From: Oscillatoriales cyanobacterium USR001
GTDB lineage: Bacteria > Cyanobacteriota > Cyanobacteriia > Cyanobacteriales > Microcoleaceae
Direction: 5' to 3'
Assembly: GCA_001698425.1 (NCBI GenBank)
Contig: MBRE01000046.1
Span: 34,708-98,707, forward strand
DNA: 64,000 nt
Positions 35,826 to 45,242 of the stretch are shown here, one piece after another (positions within the stretch are counted from its first letter, which is position 1; the number at the start of each line of letters is the position of its first letter). The notes below the pieces were generated by a model that was not told where the DNA came from, ran no database searches, and saw only the letters and a list, made by a program, of their open reading frames with translations. The translations under genes and the position numbers were made by a program.

Positions 35826-38800
35826 ATGATCGTCATTCCTGGCTATCGCATTACCGAACAAATCTACTCTGGAGCTAAAACCCAGGTATGGAGAGGAATT
35901 GCCGAAGCAGATCAAAAATCAGTCGTAATCAAAATGCTCAAATCAGAGCATCCAACCGTCAATGAAACCATATATTTTCGCAATCAATACACTATTGCCA
36001 AAAATTTAAACTTATCAGGAATAGTTAAACATTACAACCTGGAAAAATATCGTCATACTTTCGCCTTAATCATGGAAGATTTTGGGGGAATTTCCCTGCT
36101 TCAGTATTTGACTACTGAGGGAAATATGCGCCGAAAAATGACCAGTAACATGACCGAATTTTTCCAAATAGCCATTCAGATCGCCGAAATTTTAGTACAA
36201 CTTCACCAAAACAGAATTATTCATAAAGATATTAAGCCTCAAAATATCTTAATTAACCCAGAAACCAAGCAAGTAAAAATAATAGATTTCAGTATTTCTT
36301 CCCTCTTACCCAGAGAAAATCAAGAGCTTCAAAACCCAAATCGCTTAGAAGGAACTATCGCCTATATATCTCCAGAACAAACAGGAAGGATGAATCGAGG
36401 AATTGACTACCGCACCGACTTTTACTCTCTAGGAATTACTTTTTATGAACTATTAACTGGACAGCAACCCTTTCAATCTAATGACGTGATGGAATTAATT
36501 CATTGTCACATTGCCCGCCAACCAATTCCACCAGTAAAAATCAATCCTGAAATTCCAGAAATATTAAGCGATATCATCTTAAAATTAAGTGAAAAAAATG
36601 CAGAAAACCGTTATCAAACAGCTTTTGGTATTAAATACGATCTGGAAAAATGTTTAGAGCAATACACAAATAATATTCGGATCTTACCATTTCCATTGGG
36701 AACCAGAGATATTTCTCAAGACTTTGCAATTCCCGAAAAACTTTATGGAAGAGAACCAGAAGTCGAAGCACTATTAACTGCTTTTAATCGAGTCAGCAGA
36801 GGCGCTACAGAAATTATGTTAATCGCGGGATTTTCTGGCATTGGAAAAACCGCAGTTGTTAATGAAGTTAACAAACCAATTGTCCGGCAACGGGGTTATT
36901 TTATTAAGGGAAAATACGATCAATTTAATCGCGATATTCCCTTTTCTGCTTGGGTACAAGCATTTCAAAATTTAATGCGACAAATCTTAACTGAAAGCAA
37001 AATATCTGTAGAAATTTGGCGAGATAAAATCTTAGAAGCGTTAGAGGAAAATAGTCAAGTAATTATTGATGTGATTCCCGAACTAGAACGAATCGTGGGA
37101 AAACAGCAACCTGTTCCAGAATTAGAGGGAAATGCAGCCCAAAATCGCTTTAATTTACTATTTGGAAAATTTATCAGAGTATTTGCAACTAAAGAACATC
37201 CCCTCACGATCTTTTTAGACGATTTACAGTGGGCAGATGGAGCATCTTTGCAACTGATGAAATTGTTGCTTAGCGATATTAATACTCACTATTTATTATT
37301 AATTGGAGCTTATCGAAATAACGAAGTATCTCCGATCCATCCATTAATGTTAACAATAGATGAAATTTCTCAGGATAACAGCGATCGCAAAGACAAAGAT
37401 ACCGAGATTATCATCAATCAAATTACTTTAAATCCCCTGAATGAAGATTCCCTTAACCGATTAATTGCCGATACTTTATCTTGTCCAGATTCCCAAGCTT
37501 TGGCTTTAACAGAACTGGTTTTTATTAAAACTCAAGGTAATCCTTTCTTTAGCAATCAGTTTATCAAAACTTTGCATGATGAAGGACTAATATTTTTTGA
37601 TTTTATTCGCAACTATTGGCAATATGACTTAGTGAAAATTCGAGCTTTTTCTGTGAGCGATGATGTCGTTGAGTTTATGGCATCTCAATTACAGAAACTA
37701 CCAGTAAATACTCAAAATGTATTAAAATTAGCAGCTTGCATTGGTCACTCTTTTGATTTATCAACGCTTTCTATTGCCTATGAAAAATCTCTCACTGAAA
37801 CCGCTACTGACCTATGGAAAGCCTTGCAAGAAGGTCTAGTAATTCCCACCAATGAAGTTTACAAACTATTTCAGGACTCAGAATCAGAAGAGGTAGTTAA
37901 AAGCTTAGAAATATCGATTCCTTATAAATTTTTACATGACCGAGTACAGCAAGCCGCAAACTTTTTAATTCCTGAAAATGAAAAACCAGAAACCCATTTA
38001 AAAATTGGGCGATTGCTGTTGAGAAAATGTAGACAAAGTAGTAATATTCTGAAAACCGCAGAACTCGAAGAGAAAATTTTTGATATTGTTAATCAATTGA
38101 GTTATGGTGTAGAGTTAATTACTACACAATCAGAACGAGATGAATTAGCTAATTTACATTCGATCGCAGGGCGTAAGGCTAAAAATTCAACCGCTTATGC
38201 TGCGGCTTTTGAGTATTTAACTGCTGGAATAGCACTTTTAGATAATTTTAGCTGGGAGACTCATTATCAACTTACTTTAGGCCTCTACGAACAAGCTGTT
38301 GAGGCAGCATTTCTTTGTGGTAAATTTGAAGAAATAGAGCAATTATCTGAAGTAGTTATGCAGCAAGCTAAGACTCCTTTAGACAAAATTAAAATCTATG
38401 ATATTAAAATTGTTGTTGCTGACATAAAAGGCAACTTTCAAGAAACGGTCAATATTGGATTAGAAGGATTAGCCTTATTGGGAATTAACTTACCTAAATC
38501 ACCAACTCCTTTGGATATTGAGCAAGAACTTCAGCAAAAAAAGGCTTTATTATCTAATTCAAATATAGGAGATTTTATTAAGCTACCAATAATGGTTGAC
38601 GCAGAAAAATTAGCCGCTATTTCTATTATTAATCGCATCATTCCTACCAGCTATGTCGCTAATCGATCGCTATTTTTATTATTGGCTTGTAAAGAATTTG
38701 ATTTGTCATTACAGTATGGCAATACTGTTTTATCTGCTTGTGCTTATGGTGATTTTGGTAAAATTGTAATTAGTTTATTTGAAGATGTTCAATCAGCCTT

Positions 38801-41246
38801 TGAGTTGGGTAATCTCGCTTTAGATTTACTAGAATTATTAAATGCTAAAAATTTTAAAAGTAGGGCTTTATTGAAAATAGCCGTTTTTACCCAACATTGG
38901 AAATATCCACTCAGGCAGAGTTTATCACTTTTACAAGATGCTTATAAAAATGCCCTAGAAACTGGGGATATCGATCAGACAGGCTATAGCATTTTCTTTA
39001 AATCAATGTACTCCTATTTCAGCGGTCTGGAACTCAATGAACTAGATACTGAAATGACAAATTACCAGCCAATATTTTTTAAATTCAAACAAAAAAGAGC
39101 TTTAAGTTACTATCAAATTTTTCAACAAGTTATTGCCAATTTACAGGGAAAAGTAGAAAATCCTTGTGTTTTATCTAGTTCCAACTATAATGAAGAAGAA
39201 GCGTTAATAGCCTTTAAAAAAGTCAATGATAAATTAGGAATTTATCATCTTTATTTAAACAAGTCTATTTTATGTTACCTATTTTATGATTATCATCAAG
39301 CCGCCGCAAATATCAATTTAGCCATCGAATATTTAGAAGGTGCGACAGCAATGTTTAGCGTCCCAGTTTTATATTTTTATGCTTCTTTAATCGAGCTATC
39401 ACTCTTTAATAATGCTAATGCGGCAGAACAACAAATCATTATACAAAAAGTTGAAAGTTATCAAATAAAAATACAGAATTGGGCAGTTTATGCTCCGATA
39501 AATCACCAACATAAATTTGATTTAGTTGAAGCAGAAAAATATCGGGTACTGGGAAAAAATCTCGAAGCAATAGAAGCTTACGATCGCGCCATTGCTGAAG
39601 CTAAATCCAGTCAATTTTTACAAGAAGAAGCCCTCGCTTATGAACTTACCGCTAAATTTTATTTAGCTTGGGGTAAAGAGAAAATTGCCAATGTTTACTT
39701 TAATGATGCTTACGGTGCTTATACCCGTTGGGGAGCCAGTGCAAAAACTGATGATTTGGAAAAACGTTATCCCAATTTTTTAGATATTATTATTAATAAA
39801 GTTACTCAAGAACAACGAGAAATCACCGAAAATATTACTCAAAGAACCCTGATTAGTCACAATACAAGTAGTTCAGGATTTTTAGATTTAACAGCAGTTA
39901 TTAAAGCATCTCACGCCCTCTCTGTAGAAATTAATCTTGCACAATTGCTGTCCACTTTTATGCGATTATTGATGGAGAATGCGGGAGCATCAAAAGGCGC
40001 GCTGATTTTAGAAGAATCTGGAGAATTTGTCATTGAAGCAACAGGAATTAGTGACTATTCTGAAATAGTAGTGCTGCAATCAATTCCCCTCGAAACTAGC
40101 GATGATTTACCAAAAACAGTAATTAATTATGTTGCTCGTACTCAAATCAGTACAATTATGAATGATTGGCAAAATGAAAATTCAAATTCTCAAGCTCAAC
40201 TCTCAACTCTTAACGATCCTTACCTACTACAATACCAACCACAATCTGTATTGTGTACCCCAATCATTAATCAAGGAAAACTATTTGGTATCCTCTATTT
40301 AGAAAACAATTTAGCTACAGGCGCTTTTACTCCAGAGAGGTTAGAAGTTTTAAACATTTTGTCTTCTCAAGCAGCTATTTCTATTGAAAATGCCCGACTT
40401 TATAAAAGTTTAGAAGATAAAGTAAATATACGCACTGCTCAACTCGCGCAAGCTAACCAAGAAATTATGGATCTTAACTCTCGTCTAAAAGCTGAAAATT
40501 TGCGGATGAGTGCTGAGTTAGAGGTGACGAAAAGACTGCAACAAATGATTTTACCAATGCAATCGGAATTAGAAGCAGTTGAAGGTTTAGAAATAGCTGC
40601 ATTTATGGAACCTGCGGATGAAGTTGGTGGTGACTACTATGATATTCTTAAATATAATGGAAACGTTAAAATTAGCATCGGTGATGTAACTGGACATGGT
40701 TTAGAAAGTGGTGTATTAATGATTATGGCACAAACAGCAATCAGAACTTTACAGGAAGTGAATGAAACGAATCCCGTCACTTTATTGAATGTCCTAAATC
40801 GTACACTTTATCGCAATCTTCAGCGGATGAAGAGTGATAAAACTATGACGTTAAGCTTATTAGACTATAGAGATGGAATGCTATTTTTGAGCGGACAACA
40901 TGAATATTTAATTGTGGTGAGAGTTAATGGAGAAGTTGAGTTAATTGATACAATAGATTTAGGATTTCCCTTGGGTTTAGAAGAAAATATTACAGATTTT
41001 ATTGCTCAGAAAATAGTCCAATTAAATTCAGCAGATGTAGCGGTGCTTTATACCGATGGCATTACAGAGGCGGAAGATACCAATCAAAAGCTTTATGGAT
41101 TAGAAAGAATTGCCAAAATTGTGCGAGATTGTCGCCAACAATCAGCGCAACAAATCCGGCAAGCGGTAATTGATGATGTGCGGAGGCATATTGGTAAGCA
41201 AAAGGTTTTTGATGATATTACTTTGGTAGTTTTGAAACAAAAGTAA
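35826..41246 (+). CDS. Giant kinase-AAA-GAF-PP2C signalling protein
   Basis: An 1806-residue multidomain protein. An N-terminal Ser/Thr kinase (HKDIKPQNILI at about 131, DFSISSLLP) is followed by an AAA/NACHT-like ATPase (GFSGIGKTAV at about 337, then LTIFLDDLQWAD), a long helical repeat region (about 600-1340), a GAF domain (about 1376-1525), a coiled coil and a C-terminal SpoIIE-type PP2C phosphatase (GGDYYDI at about 1599, IGDVTGHG, LYTDGITEA). The kinase DFG is DFS, and HRD is HKD. It joins kinase and phosphatase in one chain, and lacks the histidine kinase that often ends such proteins. It probably sets phosphorylation of a partner such as an anti-sigma antagonist. Confidence 0.92.
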   Translation: MIVIPGYRITEQIYSGAKTQVWRGIAEADQKSVVIKMLKSEHPTVNETIYFRNQYTIAKNLNLSGIVKHYNLEKYRHTFALIMEDFGGISLLQYLTTEGNMRRKMTSNMTEFFQIAIQIAEILVQLHQNRIIHKDIKPQNILINPETKQVKIIDFSISSLLPRENQELQNPNRLEGTIAYISPEQTGRMNRGIDYRTDFYSLGITFYELLTGQQPFQSNDVMELIHCHIARQPIPPVKINPEIPEILSDIILKLSEKNAENRYQTAFGIKYDLEKCLEQYTNNIRILPFPLGTRDISQDFAIPEKLYGREPEVEALLTAFNRVSRGATEIMLIAGFSGIGKTAVVNEVNKPIVRQRGYFIKGKYDQFNRDIPFSAWVQAFQNLMRQILTESKISVEIWRDKILEALEENSQVIIDVIPELERIVGKQQPVPELEGNAAQNRFNLLFGKFIRVFATKEHPLTIFLDDLQWADGASLQLMKLLLSDINTHYLLLIGAYRNNEVSPIHPLMLTIDEISQDNSDRKDKDTEIIINQITLNPLNEDSLNRLIADTLSCPDSQALALTELVFIKTQGNPFFSNQFIKTLHDEGLIFFDFIRNYWQYDLVKIRAFSVSDDVVEFMASQLQKLPVNTQNVLKLAACIGHSFDLSTLSIAYEKSLTETATDLWKALQEGLVIPTNEVYKLFQDSESEEVVKSLEISIPYKFLHDRVQQAANFLIPENEKPETHLKIGRLLLRKCRQSSNILKTAELEEKIFDIVNQLSYGVELITTQSERDELANLHSIAGRKAKNSTAYAAAFEYLTAGIALLDNFSWETHYQLTLGLYEQAVEAAFLCGKFEEIEQLSEVVMQQAKTPLDKIKIYDIKIVVADIKGNFQETVNIGLEGLALLGINLPKSPTPLDIEQELQQKKALLSNSNIGDFIKLPIMVDAEKLAAISIINRIIPTSYVANRSLFLLLACKEFDLSLQYGNTVLSACAYGDFGKIVISLFEDVQSAFELGNLALDLLELLNAKNFKSRALLKIAVFTQHWKYPLRQSLSLLQDAYKNALETGDIDQTGYSIFFKSMYSYFSGLELNELDTEMTNYQPIFFKFKQKRALSYYQIFQQVIANLQGKVENPCVLSSSNYNEEEALIAFKKVNDKLGIYHLYLNKSILCYLFYDYHQAAANINLAIEYLEGATAMFSVPVLYFYASLIELSLFNNANAAEQQIIIQKVESYQIKIQNWAVYAPINHQHKFDLVEAEKYRVLGKNLEAIEAYDRAIAEAKSSQFLQEEALAYELTAKFYLAWGKEKIANVYFNDAYGAYTRWGASAKTDDLEKRYPNFLDIIINKVTQEQREITENITQRTLISHNTSSSGFLDLTAVIKASHALSVEINLAQLLSTFMRLLMENAGASKGALILEESGEFVIEATGISDYSEIVVLQSIPLETSDDLPKTVINYVARTQISTIMNDWQNENSNSQAQLSTLNDPYLLQYQPQSVLCTPIINQGKLFGILYLENNLATGAFTPERLEVLNILSSQAAISIENARLYKSLEDKVNIRTAQLAQANQEIMDLNSRLKAENLRMSAELEVTKRLQQMILPMQSELEAVEGLEIAAFMEPADEVGGDYYDILKYNGNVKISIGDVTGHGLESGVLMIMAQTAIRTLQEVNETNPVTLLNVLNRTLYRNLQRMKSDKTMTLSLLDYRDGMLFLSGQHEYLIVVRVNGEVELIDTIDLGFPLGLEENITDFIAQKIVQLNSADVAVLYTDGITEAEDTNQKLYGLERIAKIVRDCRQQSAQQIRQAVIDDVRRHIGKQKVFDDITLVVLKQK

Positions 41247-41278
41247 ATGCCATGAAATTTATAATAATTCTGACAATT

Positions 41279-41929
41279 CTATTGTGTCCAACTACTTCGG
41301 ATAATTTCTTCAAACTCTCCCAAAGCCTGACTCACGCCTACTTCTTTAGCCCGTCGTGCAAATCTAGGGATAATCTCTGTTACAGCTATACTAGGGAAAA
41401 TTGTGCTAGTTTCCGATACCACATACTCCCCTTCATGCAGTACATTAACAGTCAGTTTTCCTTCTGCATAAACCCATAACTCAGGCACTCCTAAAGCTAG
41501 ATAAGCATCGACTTCCGTTTTAGAAGTAAGATCCGTTTCAATCGCTAAATCAGGGGGTGGATCGACACTTAAATCTAATCGCTCTTTGCCAATAACCGCT
41601 TGATAATTCTGGATATAAAAACAATCATCCGGTTCAATTCCTGCTGCCATTCCCACCCGCTTAAATGTTGTTGAACCCAGAGGTTCCCACGATCGCTTCT
41701 GCACCTTCAACAGCGCTTTCACTAAATCAGCAATTAAAACTTTCGATCGTTCGTGTTCTGGCAGGGGGACTATAATTTCTAAAATTCCCAAGGCATAAGC
41801 AATTCTGGATTTGCGGTGTTCTCCTAATTCCGTAAGAATCCCTTCAAACCCTTGCCAAGAAACAGGTTGTAAAGTTACTTTTTGACCCGGTTCCAAGCGC
41901 AGGTTGATAGCAGTTGTTGGCATAGCCAT
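41279..41929 (-). CDS. Uma2 family endonuclease
   Basis: A 216-residue Uma2/DUF820 protein with PPPDLAIETDLTSKTEVDAYLALGVPELWVY, in which the Asp and Glu (PPDLAIE) are the nuclease-fold ligands. The N-terminal SWQGFEGILTELGEHRKSRIAYALGILEI is family-typical. The gene converges on the giant kinase gene, with a gap of 32 bases. It is not closely related to the tandem pair at 59557 and 60148. Confidence 0.88.
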   Translation of the reverse strand: MAMPTTAINLRLEPGQKVTLQPVSWQGFEGILTELGEHRKSRIAYALGILEIIVPLPEHERSKVLIADLVKALLKVQKRSWEPLGSTTFKRVGMAAGIEPDDCFYIQNYQAVIGKERLDLSVDPPPDLAIETDLTSKTEVDAYLALGVPELWVYAEGKLTVNVLHEGEYVVSETSTIFPSIAVTEIIPRFARRAKEVGVSQALGEFEEIIRSSWTQ

Positions 41930-41951
41930 TTTCCTTCTAACTTATCTTTTA

Positions 41952-43040
41952 TTAAACCGATTGACGAAACGATGCGATCGAGACAAGACAATTTGAATTA
42001 GAATCCCACAAAATGAATTTGAAACAATTAGGAATATCTCTTAATCGTAAAGTTTTTACCTGAGCCAGCAAATGACTATTCTCATTGTGGCAAGCTTCCA
42101 GATAGTAATTAGGGATTCTTTCAGAAAGATGATGAATATTATGGTAGCCAATATCTGCGGAAAACCACTTAATCACCGTCGGTAACTCCAGATAACTACT
42201 CCCCTCAATAGCACCTAAAAAATAATCCCAACCCTCCGTTTTATGGGCATAAGAACCCTCAAAATTATGTTGTACAAAAAACACGCAAATAAACAGCGCC
42301 GCCGAACAAGTTAGCGTAATTGAGTAAACACTGAAGAAAAACCCAAATCCCATTAAATAGCCTAGAAAAATCCAACTACCGATCACACAAATATTATTAA
42401 AAAGCAGATCCCAAAACTCCCCCGCCGTGTACCAATTCTTAGACTTATAAGAAGAAATAATGGCAGTTAAACCCATACTCGGCTCTTCCTTCAGACAAGT
42501 TAGTAAATGAACAATAAAACCATAAGTTCCTTTGATTAAAGCTAGTCTTGGCTTAATCGCCAGATAGAAAAAACCGCCGGGAAAAATCATCAATGGGTGT
42601 CTGAGAAATTCATACCACCATTGACCAGATGGACTAAGTTTAGCAAATTCCTCAGTCGAGATTAAAGCAGAAGGACCGCGATACTTTTCCCAATCGCCGT
42701 TAGTTTTGTGGTGATAGGCGTGTCCTCTTGACCAAGGGTATTGAGGGATGGCATTAATCACACCTAAAATAAAACCGATAACGCGATTAACTTTTTTTGA
42801 ACTAAAGAGTGAATAGTGACCGCAATCGTGCATTAAAGAAAAACAACGCACTGAAAAGAGTGATATTAAAACTATAATTGGCGGTAGCAACCAAAAAGAA
42901 ATAGATGTTACTTTTACTGCCAAAAACCATAAAAGAACATAAGGAATAACTGTATTGAGGACTTGATAAGTCCCTCGTAAGTCGTTACTCTTCATGTAGG
43001 GAGACAGTACAAAGTCTAATTTTTTAACCTTAGTTTCCAT
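41952..43040 (-). CDS. Fatty acid desaturase
   Basis: A 362-residue membrane desaturase with three histidine boxes: HDCGH (71-75), HAYHH (107-111) and HNIHH (about 299-303), which bind the di-iron centre. Four to six hydrophobic segments surround them. The spacing is that of acyl-lipid desaturases of the Des/Fad type. The regiospecificity and substrate cannot be called from sequence alone. It is monocistronic, upstream of a family B repeat. Confidence 0.9.
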   Translation of the reverse strand: METKVKKLDFVLSPYMKSNDLRGTYQVLNTVIPYVLLWFLAVKVTSISFWLLPPIIVLISLFSVRCFSLMHDCGHYSLFSSKKVNRVIGFILGVINAIPQYPWSRGHAYHHKTNGDWEKYRGPSALISTEEFAKLSPSGQWWYEFLRHPLMIFPGGFFYLAIKPRLALIKGTYGFIVHLLTCLKEEPSMGLTAIISSYKSKNWYTAGEFWDLLFNNICVIGSWIFLGYLMGFGFFFSVYSITLTCSAALFICVFFVQHNFEGSYAHKTEGWDYFLGAIEGSSYLELPTVIKWFSADIGYHNIHHLSERIPNYYLEACHNENSHLLAQVKTLRLRDIPNCFKFILWDSNSNCLVSIASFRQSV

Positions 43041-43193
43041 TTAAAAAAGCTCAATTGTAAACAAACTGGAGTATAAATAGGGTCTAGGGGATAGCAAGGC
43101 TGTTTGATGGCGATCGCACCTTTCTCAATTTCCGAACTATACCACAAGTACAACGAGCGATCGACAACCAACTAGGCAAAATATTTCTTTTGC

Positions 43194-43262
43194 TGTAGCA
43201 ACGAAGCATTCGGGCAATAAATTACCCCGATAAACCAAGGCTTTACCTCCGAAAACTTCCCC
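43194..43262. repeat. Palindromic repeat family B, copy 3
   Basis: TAGCAACGAAGCATTCGGGC with AATAAATTACCCCG and a degenerate second arm (AGGCTTTACCTCCG). Similar in outline to the copies at 25753 and 31927. Confidence 0.6.
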
Positions 43263-43286
43263 ATCAAGCGGGTTTGAAAACACGCT

Positions 43287-43898
43287 CTAACCCCTATTTC
43301 CTATAGGAGCCTCTAACTCCTCAGCTATTACCTGAATTACTTTCATATCTTTCACCATTTGATGATGAAATAAAACATTTTTCTTAATTTCTTTACCTAC
43401 AGGCATTTGGGAATTATGCGCCGGCAGAATCATCGCATCATAAGACATCCAAATTGATGTAAAATTAATCTTTTCGAGCATAGTAACATCATCATTCAAA
43501 TCTTGGAGAAAACTACTACCAGGTCGCATTTGTACATAGCCAGGTAACATCCGGGAGTAAGCAGTTAATGTTCCATAATGAGGAGAAGAAATAGTGATGA
43601 AACGTTGCACTCGATCGATTCCTCCCAGTCGTTGAACATAGTAGCGACTAACGATTCCACCCATACTAAAACCGACCAAATCAAAATGTTGCTCTGGTGT
43701 AAAAGTTCGATCGATAAATTCTGCTATTTGCCGCGCTAAAATGTCAAGACCAATTGTGCCATCATTAGGGATGAGGTCGAAGCTATAAACCTGCAAACCT
43801 CGCTGACTTAAGTAAGCTGTCATCGGGTTAAATACGGCGCTAGTGTCCCAAATGCCATGTATGAGCAGAACTGGGTTACGCTTTGTTAAGTTATTCAT
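43287..43898 (-). CDS. Alpha/beta hydrolase, triacylglycerol lipase-like
   Basis: A 203-residue lipase-type hydrolase. VLLIHGIWDTS holds the oxyanion HG, VGFSMGGIVSRYY has the Ser78 nucleophile in a GFSMG elbow, and TISSPHYGT follows. A late His (NVLFHHQMV) completes the triad. The fold is shortened compared with secreted lipases and there is no signal peptide. Substrate unknown. Confidence 0.85.
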   Translation of the reverse strand: MNNLTKRNPVLLIHGIWDTSAVFNPMTAYLSQRGLQVYSFDLIPNDGTIGLDILARQIAEFIDRTFTPEQHFDLVGFSMGGIVSRYYVQRLGGIDRVQRFITISSPHYGTLTAYSRMLPGYVQMRPGSSFLQDLNDDVTMLEKINFTSIWMSYDAMILPAHNSQMPVGKEIKKNVLFHHQMVKDMKVIQVIAEELEAPIGNRG

Positions 43899-44201
43899 TT
43901 TAGTTGTTAGTTTCTTGATTCATTAAAGTTTATATTTTGCCATAGTTCATATCAGGTAAAATAGGACAGCTTATCAAGTGGCTTAAACAAAGAGAGACTA
44001 TTTTCGCTAAGGCAAGCTACCTAAGCATTAATACTTACTGAGAACGCAATGTAAAGTTTAATGAAGAAATATAGACAAAGGTTACGTTTGCCGATAGTCT
44101 GATTTTCGAGGTACTTTCAGATATTAGGTTTATACTTAATTTTCTGAAATGTGTCCCGTAAAATTTAGCACATTTCTTTAAAAGAACAAGGAGAAAATGC
44201 A
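43899..44201. other. Intergenic region upstream of the 118-residue gene
   Basis: AT-rich with no ORF of coding character. It must hold promoters for the lipase (minus) and the small Lys/Ala-rich protein (plus). A strong Shine-Dalgarno (AAGGAGAAAA) lies at 44189-44198. No known RNA element is recognised. Confidence 0.4.
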
Positions 44202-44558
44202 ATGTTTGGATTTATGAAAAAGAAATCTGAGTATTTCTTGAATTTGGATGATACTTCGAGTAATGGTGCGGCCAAAACTGCGCCAGCAGCGGCTAAGAAA
44301 CCTGAAGTTGTAAAGGAAACTACTGCTAAAAAACCTGAAGCCGCAAAGAAACCAGAGGCGGCAGCTAAACCTATTAAATCAGAACCAGTTAAAGCACCTG
44401 TTGCTTCGACTAATGGAAAGGTTGCTACTCAAGTTGTAACTTTAACAACTTTTGCACCTAATTTTTTAATGCCGACACCAACTACCAACCGTCGTCTTCC
44501 TGGCCCTAACATGAATAGCTTTCGAGATATGGCTCGTCAGATGAAAACCTTTAAGTAG
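44202..44558 (+). CDS. Small Lys/Ala/Pro-rich cyanobacterial protein
   Basis: A 118-residue protein with three parts: a short N-terminus (MFGFMKKKSEYFLNLDD), a low-complexity basic middle made of KKPEAAKKPEAAAK-type repeats, and a conserved-looking C-terminus (NFLMPTPTTNRRLPGPNMNS followed by FRDMARQM). I recognise this layout as a cyanobacterial hypothetical but know no function. It has a strong ribosome-binding site and its own terminator, so it is probably well expressed. Confidence 0.8.
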   Translation: MFGFMKKKSEYFLNLDDTSSNGAAKTAPAAAKKPEVVKETTAKKPEAAKKPEAAAKPIKSEPVKAPVASTNGKVATQVVTLTTFAPNFLMPTPTTNRRLPGPNMNSFRDMARQMKTFK

Positions 44559-44573
44559 GATTTGGGAAAGAGA

Positions 44574-44627
44574 TTTTTGAGTTTTGAGTTTTGAGTTATT
44601 AGTCAATTCAAAGCTCAAAAATTTTTT
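44574..44627 (+). terminator. Intrinsic terminator behind the 118-residue gene
   Basis: TTTTTGAGTTTTG (44574-44586) pairs with CAAAGCTCAAAAA (about 44609-44621, one mismatch), followed by a run of six T. The loop contains short TTTGAGT direct repeats. Confidence 0.6.
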
Positions 44628-44647
44628 CAATGTAAATGTTTAAATAT

Positions 44648-44974
44648 TCAATGATAAAAACGGATGTGAATTCTAGGGTTAAGCAGAGATTCTACGGGTT
44701 TGCCACCTTGAATATGCTGTTTAACTATTAATGGAACATCCGCAGGTTTAACTCTGGCATACCAAATTTCTTCAGGTATAATTCGGACTGTCGGCCCGAT
44801 GCTGCATTGTCCTTGGCAACCACTAGCTTGTAGCAGAATATCAGGAATTTCCGCCGTTTCAAAGGCTGCGAGCACTTCTGCTGCACCGTTTCTTAGGCAA
44901 GATTGGTATTGGCAAACTAATATGGAGCAAGTTTCTGGTTTAAGATTGTCTGGCTCTGCTTCTGTTTCTAGCAT
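44648..44974 (-). CDS. Thioredoxin-like [2Fe-2S] ferredoxin
   Basis: A 108-residue protein with a thioredoxin-like 2Fe-2S domain. LVCQYQSCLRNG (Cys21, Cys26) and ASGCQGQCSIGPTVRII (Cys53, Cys57) supply the four ligands. It fits the NuoE C-terminal/ferredoxin-like group; related proteins occur as small electron carriers in cyanobacteria. I chose the ATG at 44974 because the fold begins shortly after it; the frame is open to 45124 but the extra 50 residues look unlike the family. Confidence 0.85.
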   Translation of the reverse strand: MLETEAEPDNLKPETCSILVCQYQSCLRNGAAEVLAAFETAEIPDILLQASGCQGQCSIGPTVRIIPEEIWYARVKPADVPLIVKQHIQGGKPVESLLNPRIHIRFYH

Positions 44975-45242
44975 GGGTAATTGGTAGGTGCATACCTCAT
45001 TGACTTGAAAACTGCTATGATAGCACTTCCCTATCCAAATTATAACTGAAAGTCGGGGTTGTAAACTACAAAGATTTCTGAACTTACTCAACGTGAGTTC
45101 GATCTTTCTGACTTTTGGAGCCAACTTTTCCCTACCACAAAATTACGTCACACCCCACGTTAGGCATCAGTAGAGGCCGCAGGATTAACTGCTGCCGGTT
45201 TATTAAGGAGAGGGGAAGAAGGGAATAAAATTAGCTAGGATT

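Noticed and set aside
41252..41479. 75-codon plus-strand ORF after the giant kinase gene
   Set aside because: It lies antisense to the Uma2 gene and its composition is non-coding.
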